Assembly: GCA_900544195.1 (NCBI GenBank) | Contig: UQUJ01000009.1 | Location: 1 to 58,577 of the forward strand | Source of the DNA: an uncultured Alistipes sp. | GTDB lineage: Bacteria > Bacteroidota > Bacteroidia > Bacteroidales > UBA932 | Reading direction: 5' to 3' | DNA length: 58,577 nucleotides | Shown: positions 15,782 to 23,284 of the stretch, piece after piece | How positions within the stretch are numbered: position 1 is the first letter of the stretch | Layout: each line of letters begins with the position of its first letter | Translations under genes and position numbers: made by a program | The notes under the pieces: generated by a model | The model's input: only the letters and a program-made list of their open reading frames with translations | Told to the model about the DNA's origin: nothing | Databases searched by the model: none

Positions 15782-18307
15782 ATGGATATTGAGGAAAAGA
15801 AAGAGGAAGGGCAGATTGGCATTATTGAGCCGGTTGAGATTGACCACGAGATGCGTACCGCGTACATCGACTATTCGATGTCCGTTATCGTTTCCCGTGC
15901 GTTGCCTGATGTCAGGGATGGCCTGAAGCCTGTGCAGAGGAGGGTTCTGTTCGGAATGGACGGCCTCGGCCTGTCATATTCAGGACCGACGCGTAAGTGC
16001 GCCAAGATCGTCGGTGAGGTGCTTGGTAAGTACCATCCGCACGGTGACTCCAGTGTCTATGACGCTCTCGCCAGGCTCGCGCAGCCTTGGAACCAGCGTT
16101 ACCCTATGATCTTTGGCCAGGGTAACTTCGGATCAATGGACGGTGATCCTGTCGCCGCCATGAGGTACACCGAGGCGAAGCTTCAGAAGATGACCGACGA
16201 CGTTCTTGCCGACATCGACAAGAACACTGTTGATATGACCCTTAACTTCGACGACACCGAGGAAGAACCGACGGTTCTGCCGACAAAGGCTCCGTTGCTT
16301 CTTCTGAACGGATCGTCAGGTATCGCAGTCGGAATGGCCACGAACATGGCTCCGCACAATCTGAGCGAGTGCTGTGACGCGATCTGCGCCTACATCGACA
16401 ACCCGGACATCGACACGGACGGCCTGATGCAGCACATCAAGGGACCGGACTTCCCGACCGGAGGCATCATCATGGGTGTGGGCGGAATCAAGGAAGCCTA
16501 CGAGACCGGCCGCGGCAAGGTTGTGGTGAGAGCCAAGACCGAGATCGAGGTCGCCGACAACGGCCGTGAGACCATCGTCGTGACCGAGATTCCGTACATG
16601 GTCAACAAGAAGGAGATGATCGAGAAGATCGGCCAGATGGTCGAGGACAAGAAGATCGAGGGCATCACCTACATCAATGACGAGACCTCCCGCGAGGGTG
16701 TCCGCGTCATCATCAGGGTAAAGCAGGGCTGCAACTCGAACGTCGTGCTCAACACCTTGTTCAAGTACACCCAGCTTCAGTCCAGCTTCGCGTTCAACAA
16801 TGTCGCCCTTGTCAAGGGCCGCCCGAGAACGCTGTCCCTCAAGGACATGATCGCCAATTTCGTGGAATTCCGCCACGATGTCATCATCAGAAGGACCAGG
16901 TTCGAGTTGGAGAAGGCTCAGAAGAGGGCGCACATTCTGGAAGGTCTGCTGAAGGCCATTGATGTCATCGACGAGATCATCCACATCATCAGGCATTCAG
17001 CCAATGTGGACGAGGCCAAGGCCGAGTTGATCTCACGGTTCGGGTTCACCGATGCCCAGGCGACAGCCATTGTCGAGATGAGACTCCGTCAGCTGACCGG
17101 ACTGGAGAGGGAAAAGCTTCAGGCTGAATATGACGAACTTGAGAAGTTCATCGCCCGCTGCAACGAGATTCTCGGAAGCGTCGAGGAGCAGATGAAGGTC
17201 ATCAAGGCCGAGACCATCGAACTGAAGAACAAATACGCCGACCCGAGAAGGACCGAGATCCGTCCTTCCGCCGAGGAATTCAATCCGGAGGACTTCTATG
17301 CCGATGAGGACATGGTCATCACGATCTCCCATCTTGGCTACATCAAGAGGACCCCTCTGACCGAATATCGTACCCAGGCCCGCGGCGGAGTCGGAATGAA
17401 GGGAAGCGCGACGAGGGATGAGGACTTCATCGACCACATCTACATCGCCAACATGCATTCGACGATGCTGCTCTTCACGCAGTCCGGACGCTGCTACTGG
17501 CTCAAGGTCTATGAGATTCCGGAAGGCTCAAGGGCTTCCAAGGGCCGCGCCATCCAGAACGTGCTCAGCATCCCGGATGACAAGATCCTTGCGTACATCA
17601 ACGTCAAGACTCTCAAGGATCCTGAATATGTGAACGGCAACAACATCGTGCTCATCACCAAGAGGGGAATCATAAAGAAGACATCCCTGGAGGCATATTC
17701 ACATCCAAGGACAGCCGGCGTGAACGCCGTCAACCTCCGTGAGGGGGACGAACTCGTCGAGGCTCTGCTCACCAACGGCAGCGAGGAGATATTCATCGCC
17801 GCCCGTGAGGGACGCTGCTGCCGCTTCGATGAGACGGACGCCCGTCCTATGGGCAGGAACTCCACCGGCGTGCGTGGCATCAATATTGAAGACGATGATG
17901 AGGTCATCGGAGCTATCAACTACGATCCTAAGGCGGAGGATGCCGCCGAACACACCGTGCTTGTCGTGAGCGAGAACGGATTCGGAAAGAGGACTGACTT
18001 CGATGAGTACAGGATCACCAAGAGGGGTGGAAAGGGTGTGAAGACCATCAGTATCACCGAGAAGACCGGCAAACTGATTGCCATCAAGAACGTGACAGAG
18101 AACGATGACCTGATGATTATCGAGAAGTCCGGCCTCACGATTAGAATGGCGGTCTCCGACATTAAGGTGTCCGGCAGGGCGACCCAGGGTGTGAAACTGA
18201 TCAACATCAAGAACGGTGACTCGATCGCAGCCATCTCGACTGTGGAGAAGAGTGGTGAGGAGGAACAGCAGGATGCCGGGGAAAGCGCCGAGGCACCTCA
18301 GGAATAG
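15782..18307 (+). CDS. gyrA: DNA gyrase subunit A
   Basis: 841-residue breakage-reunion subunit of the type II topoisomerase that supercoils DNA. The N-terminal topoisomerase IV-type domain carries the catalytic Tyr at residue 129 (AAMRYTEAKL). The quinolone-determining segment HPHGDSSVYDALARL has Ser90 and Asp94, equivalent to E. coli Ser83 and Asp87, so no classical resistance substitution is present. The C-terminal half holds the beta-pinwheel repeats (e.g. QARGGVGMKGS, GRAIQNVL, STGVRGINI, RGGKGVKTI). The terminal tail is acidic and Gln/Glu rich. A TPR protein gene follows after 31 bp, the usual order in Bacteroidales. Confidence 0.97.
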   Translation: MDIEEKKEEGQIGIIEPVEIDHEMRTAYIDYSMSVIVSRALPDVRDGLKPVQRRVLFGMDGLGLSYSGPTRKCAKIVGEVLGKYHPHGDSSVYDALARLAQPWNQRYPMIFGQGNFGSMDGDPVAAMRYTEAKLQKMTDDVLADIDKNTVDMTLNFDDTEEEPTVLPTKAPLLLLNGSSGIAVGMATNMAPHNLSECCDAICAYIDNPDIDTDGLMQHIKGPDFPTGGIIMGVGGIKEAYETGRGKVVVRAKTEIEVADNGRETIVVTEIPYMVNKKEMIEKIGQMVEDKKIEGITYINDETSREGVRVIIRVKQGCNSNVVLNTLFKYTQLQSSFAFNNVALVKGRPRTLSLKDMIANFVEFRHDVIIRRTRFELEKAQKRAHILEGLLKAIDVIDEIIHIIRHSANVDEAKAELISRFGFTDAQATAIVEMRLRQLTGLEREKLQAEYDELEKFIARCNEILGSVEEQMKVIKAETIELKNKYADPRRTEIRPSAEEFNPEDFYADEDMVITISHLGYIKRTPLTEYRTQARGGVGMKGSATRDEDFIDHIYIANMHSTMLLFTQSGRCYWLKVYEIPEGSRASKGRAIQNVLSIPDDKILAYINVKTLKDPEYVNGNNIVLITKRGIIKKTSLEAYSHPRTAGVNAVNLREGDELVEALLTNGSEEIFIAAREGRCCRFDETDARPMGRNSTGVRGINIEDDDEVIGAINYDPKAEDAAEHTVLVVSENGFGKRTDFDEYRITKRGGKGVKTISITEKTGKLIAIKNVTENDDLMIIEKSGLTIRMAVSDIKVSGRATQGVKLINIKNGDSIAAISTVEKSGEEEQQDAGESAEAPQE

Positions 18308-18338
18308 TTTATTTGGAAACAACTAAATACCAATAATC

Positions 18339-19658
18339 ATGAAAAAGACATTGATTGTTTTGGCATTGCTCGCTTCCTTCCAGGTAGCGGATGCCCAGTC
18401 TAACGTGAACTCTGCCGCCAAGGCGGTCGAGAGTGCCCTCGCCGCTTCCCGGAACGAGAAGAAGGCTACCAAGGTGGCTACTTGGATGAAGCTCGCGCAG
18501 ACCTATCTTGACGCTTACGCTGCGCCTGCCGGAAATGTTTGGCTCGGTGCCGACATGAACGCCCTCCAGCTTTCCATGGGTGGCGAGAAACCTACCTCTG
18601 TGGAGGTTGTCACCCTTAATGGAGCGCAGTACACCAAGCAGGTTTACGAGAACAAGAATCTCTACTTCAACGCCAATGGCCAGCTCTCTGTGATCGAGGT
18701 CGTGAAGCCTGTTGTCGAGAATGCCCTTCCTAAGGCTCTTGAGGCCTACAAGAAAGCTTATGAGCTTGACGAGAAGCACAGCAAGGACAAGGACATCAGC
18801 GCAGGAATCAAGACAATCTCCGAGAAACTGAATCAGGAGGCCTACAACGCCTACACCCTCGGTGACGTGAAGAAGGCGGAGGAGTTCTTCGAGGCTGCCT
18901 ACGAGGCCGCCGCCCAGAAGCCTTATGCTCAGATCGACACCAACTCTCTGTACAACGCCGCGTTCACATCGTGGAGCACGGAGAATTTCTCAAAGGCCAA
19001 GACTATGTTTGACAAGTGCCTCGGCTATGGTTATTATGGTGATGGCGGTGAGGTGTTCGCCAAGCTTTCAGACTGCGTCTCACACATTGACACCACCGCT
19101 GCCGGAAAGGTTGCCGCCAAGGATTACCTTGAGCAGGGCTTCCAGAAATTCCCTACGAGCGAGAGCATCGTCTTCGGCCTCATCAACTACTACATGACCA
19201 GTGGTGAGGGTACTGACAGACTGTTCGAACTCCTCCAGCAGGCCAAGGCCACGTCTCCTGACAACGCTTCCCTCTACTATGTCGAGGGTCAGGCCTACAA
19301 GCAGCTTGGAGATCTTGACAAGGCCGCCAAGGCTTACGATGAGTCTGCCGCCAAGGACCCTAAGTATGTCTTTGCCTACATCGGCAAGGGTCAGATGTAC
19401 TATGACAAGGCTCTGGAGCTTCAGGAGAAAGCCCAGAATGAACTTGATGACGCCAAGTACATGGCTCTCGTGCAGGACTTCGAGGTGACATTGAAGAAGT
19501 GCATCGATCCGTTCGAGCAGGCCTACGTTGTCTGCGAGGACGCCGCCATCAAGTCAACGATCGCAGAGTACCTCAAGCAGATCTACTATCGTTTCCGTGA
19601 CCAAGATCCTAAGTACCAGGCCGGCTACGAGAAGTACAACGCTCTTCTGAACAACTAA
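18339..19658 (+). CDS. Secreted tetratricopeptide-repeat protein
   Basis: 439 residues with signal peptide MKKTLIVLALLASFQVADAQ and no lipobox, so probably periplasmic. Helical TPR units are clear, e.g. LPKALEAYKKAYELDEKH, GDVKKAEEFFEAAYEAA, NFSKAKTMFDKCLGYGYY and LGDLDKAAKAYDESAAKDPK. Very Ala/Lys rich with strongly biased codons, suggesting high expression. No GAATAT hexamer occurs in this gene. It is cotranscribed with gyrA by position and closed by a strong terminator at 19723. The role is likely a scaffold for envelope proteins, but no specific function can be assigned. Confidence 0.85.
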   Translation: MKKTLIVLALLASFQVADAQSNVNSAAKAVESALAASRNEKKATKVATWMKLAQTYLDAYAAPAGNVWLGADMNALQLSMGGEKPTSVEVVTLNGAQYTKQVYENKNLYFNANGQLSVIEVVKPVVENALPKALEAYKKAYELDEKHSKDKDISAGIKTISEKLNQEAYNAYTLGDVKKAEEFFEAAYEAAAQKPYAQIDTNSLYNAAFTSWSTENFSKAKTMFDKCLGYGYYGDGGEVFAKLSDCVSHIDTTAAGKVAAKDYLEQGFQKFPTSESIVFGLINYYMTSGEGTDRLFELLQQAKATSPDNASLYYVEGQAYKQLGDLDKAAKAYDESAAKDPKYVFAYIGKGQMYYDKALELQEKAQNELDDAKYMALVQDFEVTLKKCIDPFEQAYVVCEDAAIKSTIAEYLKQIYYRFRDQDPKYQAGYEKYNALLNN

Positions 19659-19722
19659 TCTATCGTGGCACTGCCATCGTGGCAAATGCCCGTGGCACTT
19701 AAGTGTCTGATAGATAATAAAT

Positions 19723-19766
19723 AAAGCAATCACCTCCTGCTAAATCCGGCAGGAGGTGATTGCTTT
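19723..19766. terminator. Perfect 18-bp stem terminator, bidirectional
   Basis: AAAGCAATCACCTCCTGC, an 8-nt loop, then the exact complement ending GATTGCTTT. Symmetrical A- and T-ends allow it to serve both the TPR gene and the convergent phoH. Confidence 0.85.
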
Positions 19767-19814
19767 AATGGCTGATAGTCAGCGGTTTGTCCGCCACGAA
19801 GTCTTGGCGGATTT

Positions 19815-20888
19815 TCAGTCTTGATGACTCTGGACATCATTGCCCTCCAGAGTCCCGGCGGTTCCGGTAGCCCCGGCAGCCTCGGCGGTCCCGGCTGTCC
19901 CGGCGGTCCCGGCGGTCCCGGCAGTCCCAGTAGCCCCGGTTGCCTCCTCGGCCTCCTTGCGGTCGAAGGCCTTGACGATTTTGGTCACCAGAGGGTGGCG
20001 GACGATGTCCTCATTGGTGAAGATGATGGTGCTGACTCCCTTGATGTTCTTCAGGAGGCTTATGCCTTTCAGAAGGCCGGAATCCTCGCGGCGGGGGAGA
20101 TCGACCTGGGTCGCGTCACCGGTCACGATGAACTTGGCGTTCATGCCCATTCTGGTGAGGAACATCTTGAGCTGGGACAGATTCGTGTTCTGGGCCTCGT
20201 CCAGGATGACACATGCCCGGTCCAGCGTCCGGCCTCGCATGTAGGCCAGCGGGGCGATCTGGATCGTTCCCTCCTCGATGAACTCCTGAAGCCTCTTGGG
20301 AGGAATCATGTCGCCCAATGCGTCGTACAGTGGCTGGAGGTACGGATCCAGCTTGTCTTTCAGGTCTCCCGGCAGGAACCCCAGCCGTTCCCCGGCCTCG
20401 ACGGCGGGGCGCGTCAGAATGATCCTTTTGATCTCACGGTTTTTCAACGCCCTGACAGCCAAAGCGATCGCTATGTAGGTCTTGCCGGTTCCGGCCGGGC
20501 CGACGGCAAAGACGAGGTCGTTCTCGAAATAGGCCTTGACCATCTCCTGTTGGGTCTTGTTGCGTGCCTTGATCGGTTTGCCTTCCGTGCTGTGGACGAT
20601 GATGGCCTCGCCGTTGAGCCTGAAGTTGTTGGGAGAGTTCTCCCCGTCGAAGATGTCCTCCACGTCGAAGGCCGTGAGATTCATCTTGTGCATTCTCCGG
20701 TCAACCAGCTCGGCGAATTTCTGGCTGAATTCCTGTATGTCGTTCTCCTTACCGTCCAGGTGGATCTCGTTGCCTCTGGCGACAACCTTAAGTCCGTGAA
20801 AATAAGAGCAGAACTCTTCGAGTATCTTGTTCCCGGCCCCGAAGATCTCGATGGGGTCCATAGCGTCAAGCGTTATTGTCTTCTTCAT
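19815..20888 (-). CDS. phoH: PhoH-family ATPase with repeat-expanded C-terminal tail
   Basis: 357 residues from the ATG at 20888 (a TTG-initiated frame two codons longer exists). Cytoplasmic P-loop ATPase of the PhoH/YbeZ type, linked to RNA metabolism: N-terminal KH-like region (GNEIHLDGKENDIQEF), Walker A GPAGTGKT at residues 130-137, LTRPAVEAGERLGFLPGD, Walker B CVILDEAQN and sensor VTGDATQVDLP. The normal fold ends at about 320 (KIVKAFDRKEAEEA). After it comes a low-complexity tail of ~35 residues built from Gly-Thr-Ala triplets encoded by 9-bp tandem repeats. It lies 2 nt after the CapA-like gene and is cotranscribed with it. Confidence 0.92.
   Translation of the reverse strand: MKKTITLDAMDPIEIFGAGNKILEEFCSYFHGLKVVARGNEIHLDGKENDIQEFSQKFAELVDRRMHKMNLTAFDVEDIFDGENSPNNFRLNGEAIIVHSTEGKPIKARNKTQQEMVKAYFENDLVFAVGPAGTGKTYIAIALAVRALKNREIKRIILTRPAVEAGERLGFLPGDLKDKLDPYLQPLYDALGDMIPPKRLQEFIEEGTIQIAPLAYMRGRTLDRACVILDEAQNTNLSQLKMFLTRMGMNAKFIVTGDATQVDLPRREDSGLLKGISLLKNIKGVSTIIFTNEDIVRHPLVTKIVKAFDRKEAEEATGATGTAGTAGTAGTAGTAEAAGATGTAGTLEGNDVQSHQD
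19854..19943 (-). repeat. 9-bp minisatellite, ten units, inside phoH
   Basis: Units of the type CCCGGCGGT (plus strand) repeat ten times with scattered changes and encode the Gly-Thr-Ala tail of PhoH. Nine bases keep the frame, so copy-number change only lengthens the tail. Confidence 0.8.
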
Positions 20889-20890
20889 TA

Positions 20891-22066
20891 TCAATCAATA
20901 ATTCCAGTTTCTTTCTTTACCCTCTCGTAGGATGCGACCATCTTGTCGTAGTCCCAAGGATTACGCCACAGGTCGCGTTTCCCGAGATATTCCTTGACGG
21001 GGATTGTGGTGTAGCCGCGCGTAAGGTGTCCTGGTCTGGAGCACCAGGTAAGGGTCAGAAGCGGCTCAAGCATATTCCTGTTCCCAAGCCAGTCCTTTGT
21101 GAAACGCAGTGTCACCATCATCCCGATCTGAGTGTTCGGGGCGCTCATGTTGGAGATGAAGTTGCCCAATGAATATACCACCGGAACCTGCCGCATGCTT
21201 TTCCCGTTTTGCACGATCATCGTTGTCGTGTCCTGAAGCACATGTGGGTGCGCCCCGATGACAGCGTCGCAACCTTTTCCGGCCAACCATCGCGCCAACC
21301 GTTCCTGCGAGGCGGAATGCCTGAGGACATATTCAGCGCCCCAATGAGGCAGTGCCACGATGAAGTCCGCGCCGGATTCCTTTGCTCTTTGAATCGCTCC
21401 GGCAATCTCAACTGTGTCAATCCGGTGGACTTTAGGAAACGCTTCCTTGATTCCGCAGTTCGTGCCGTAGGTGAAGTTGATGAACGCGAGACGGATGCCC
21501 TTCGACACGACTTTCAGCGGGAAGCGCAGCGAGTCATCCATTGCGGAAACCGCTGCTCCCGTGTGCCTTACGCGTCCCTCCTTCTCCATTCTTGAATATA
21601 TTCCCAGCGTCCTTTCGATTCCTTCCCTCCCTTTGTCAAGAATATGATTGTTTGCGGTCAGGAATATGTCCACTCCGCTTCCGGCGATGCTTTCGGCGTA
21701 GCTGTCTGGCGCCGAGAAACATGGATAGCCGGTGTAAGGCTTTCCCGCAAGCGTGAATTCCATGTTCGCCACGGCGATGTCCGCCTCCTTGATAAGATGC
21801 TCCACCTTAGGAAAGCACTCCGAGAAGTCGAAAGTGTCCTCTCCGGTCCTTGCGTTGGAAATCTGATCCCGGTGCATCATCATGTCACCCATGATCACGA
21901 CGTTCACAGTGTCGGGCGTATGGAAGGATGGATGTGGAATATTCAGTCCTTTTATAAGGTATGATCCGGCCTTGCCCGTCCATGATGGAAAGCCCTCACG
22001 GTGGTTTTGTGCCGCCGCAGAGCCGGTAAAAGCAAGGAACAGTCCGATTGTCAGAATTTTCCGCAT
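20891..22066 (-). CDS. CapA-family (poly-gamma-glutamate synthesis-like) secreted phosphoesterase
   Basis: 391 residues from the ATG at 22066 (signal peptide MRKILTIGLFLAFTGSAAAQ); the frame can be extended two codons to a TTG. Shows CapA metallophosphoesterase motifs: VVIMGDMMMHRDQ, ANMEFTLAG, LTANNHILDKG, ALPHWGAEY, GAHPHVLQDT and YSLGNFISN. These proteins share the calcineurin-like fold and were first linked to polyglutamate capsules; here no capsule genes adjoin, so the role is open. Transcription is predicted to start at or next to the A of the ATG because the -7 box of the 65-bp promoter module ends 3 bases before it, making it a leaderless candidate. phoH follows closely. Confidence 0.85.
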   Translation of the reverse strand: MRKILTIGLFLAFTGSAAAQNHREGFPSWTGKAGSYLIKGLNIPHPSFHTPDTVNVVIMGDMMMHRDQISNARTGEDTFDFSECFPKVEHLIKEADIAVANMEFTLAGKPYTGYPCFSAPDSYAESIAGSGVDIFLTANNHILDKGREGIERTLGIYSRMEKEGRVRHTGAAVSAMDDSLRFPLKVVSKGIRLAFINFTYGTNCGIKEAFPKVHRIDTVEIAGAIQRAKESGADFIVALPHWGAEYVLRHSASQERLARWLAGKGCDAVIGAHPHVLQDTTTMIVQNGKSMRQVPVVYSLGNFISNMSAPNTQIGMMVTLRFTKDWLGNRNMLEPLLTLTWCSRPGHLTRGYTTIPVKEYLGKRDLWRNPWDYDKMVASYERVKKETGIID

Positions 22067-22068
22067 GC

Positions 22069-22133
22069 ACAAACTTACATAAAAATCTGCGATTTTTACG
22101 CCCGTCCAATAAGAAAGGAACAGTTTTTTTAGA
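22069..22133 (-). promoter_or_regulatory. 65-bp duplicated promoter module, copy 2
   Basis: Identical to 12886-12950, including the -7 box TAAGTTTG (22070-22077) and the AAAAATCGCAGATTTTT palindrome. It drives the CapA-like gene and phoH. Confidence 0.7.
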
Positions 22134-22293
22134 GGAAGGATACGAATACATGCTGGAATTCCTGTGATTATTAGGGAAGAACTTGCGCTATCTTTGGCAA
22201 ATCTGTGGCAGCTGATTTTTATACTCCCATGATCCAGAACCTATTTTGTGAAAAATATTACTGCCGACCCCTTGCATCTGTCAAATTTATTCG

Positions 22294-22301
22294 TATCTTT
22301 G
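22294..22301 (+). promoter_or_regulatory. -7 box (TATCTTTG) of tRNA-His
   Basis: Exact TAnnTTTG, 13 bp before the tRNA. Confidence 0.6.
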
Positions 22302-22314
22302 CAATCTCTAACAC

Positions 22315-22388
22315 GGTGCGATTAGTTCAGTTGGTAGAGCACCAGATTGTGGTTCTGGGTGTCGTGGGTTCGAGCCCCACATCGCACC
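22315..22388 (+). tRNA. tRNA-His (GTG)
   Basis: Full cloverleaf: acceptor GTGCGAT/ATCGCAC with the extra 5' G opposite C73 typical of tRNA-His, D-arm with AGTTCAGTTGGTAGAGC, anticodon stem CCAGA/TCTGG around loop TTGTGGT (anticodon GTG), T-arm GTGGG-TTCGAGC-CCCAC. CCA is not encoded. Confidence 0.96.
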
Positions 22389-22395
22389 CCCAACG

Positions 22396-22429
22396 AAAGG
22401 ACGGAAGTTAATAGCTTTCGTCCTTTTTA
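22396..22429 (+). terminator. Terminator after tRNA-His
   Basis: AAAGGACG and its complement CGTCCTTT separated by about 15 nt and followed by a short T-run. Confidence 0.6.
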
Positions 22430-22477
22430 GTTCGTCCGGCACGAACATACTCTAAAGGGTGCAAGTTCCCAAACCGC

Positions 22478-22688
22478 CCTGATACGATGTGACATAAAGC
22501 CATCTTGGGCAAGAATCTACAGCAACAGCAGCAAGGGATATTGGGCAAACGCGGAAGGTATAATGCACCACGCCGCATCCAATGATAAACTCCGCGCCGC
22601 AGGCTATCCTTGTTTGATGGACTACTATGTCATACTGCACGTAAGATATAGAACCGCCGTATGCGGAACCGCACGTACGGTGGTGTGA
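22478..22688 (+). pseudogene. C-terminal remnant of a group II intron maturase
   Basis: The plus strand reads CDIKPSWARIYSNSSKGYWA, then SNDKLRAAGYPCLMDYYVIL and runs into the intron RNA, stopping at 22688. The pattern NSSKGYW...AAGY..LMDYY is the end of group II intron reverse transcriptase/maturase proteins. The reverse transcriptase part and the 5' intron domains are gone. Confidence 0.75.
22651..22685 (+). ncRNA. Group II intron domain V remnant
   Basis: ACCGCCGTATGCG, a GAAC tetraloop and CGCACGTACGGTGGT fold into the conserved domain V hairpin. A following hairpin (about 22706-22735) is a candidate domain VI or 3' end. It lies about 260 bp after tRNA-His. Confidence 0.78.
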
Positions 22689-22770
22689 GAGGTCGGAAAA
22701 CGAAAGTAGGAAGAAAACCACTTCGTTTTCCTCCTGCTCGATTTTTGGTGCAACTCAACCCTTTTGATGA

Positions 22771-23003
22771 TGGGGGAGACTGTCTTAAAAGTAAAAGTGC
22801 CTCCAGTGAGGATTGAAAAATCGTTGTCGCCCCTGTATAGGGGTACATACTTTTCAGCTCTCGCCGAGACTTTTCAGACACAGGCACTCCTGCCTGTGGG
22901 GGAGACTGTCTTAAAAGTAAAAGTGCCTCCAGTAGGATTGAAAAATCGTTGTCGCCCCTGTATAGGGGTACAGACTTTTCAACTCTCGCCGCGGCTTTTT
23001 AAG
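22771..23003. repeat. 126-bp tandem direct repeat, two units
   Basis: TGGGGGAGACTGTCTTAAAA begins at 22771 and again at 22897. The second unit is about 105 bp with few changes. Each unit holds a CCCCTGTATAGGGG palindrome. An open frame runs across both units, but it shows no protein family and is judged non-coding. Confidence 0.7.
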
Positions 23004-23150
23004 ACATAAGACAGACGACACTCTTGGGGGCTGTGGAGGCTAATGACTTGACTATTAATGAGATAATGCGGTGTACTCCATGCCTTGGCAGGGGGAAGTA
23101 GAGTGCTGTAATTATCTTGTATTAAGTGATTTATCCTCCACGGGTTGGCT

Positions 23151-23258
23151 GCGTTGTCAGTGTTGTCAGCGTTGCCAGTGTTGCCAGTGTTGTCAGTGTT
23201 GTCAGTGTTGTCAGCGTTGTCAGTGTTGTCAGCGTTGCCAGTGTTGGCAGTGTTGTCA
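23151..23258. repeat. 9-bp minisatellite, twelve units
   Basis: Units GTGTTGTCA / GCGTTGCCA repeat twelve times just after the end of the Wzi-like gene. They are open in several frames on both strands but show no start signal. The 9-bp period is the same as in the phoH tail. Confidence 0.8.
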
Positions 23259-23284
23259 ACGTTGGAGCGTTGGCTGCGTCAGTG

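Noticed and set aside
16040..16080. Quinolone-resistance mutation in gyrA
   Set aside because: Ser90 and Asp94 are the wild-type residues at the key positions.
19821..20930. A collagen-like Gly-X-Y frame opposite phoH
   Set aside because: It is the shadow of the 9-bp repeat and of phoH itself; phoH has clear Walker motifs on the other strand, and the shadow has no signal or promoter.
22764..23009. 81-codon frame across the 126-bp repeats
   Set aside because: The repeat length is a multiple of three so the frame stays open by chance; there is no ribosome site and the two halves read differently after a 1-base change.
22771..23258. Possible CRISPR array
   Set aside because: Repeat units are 126 bp or 9 bp without unique spacers of 30-40 bp, and no cas genes are near.
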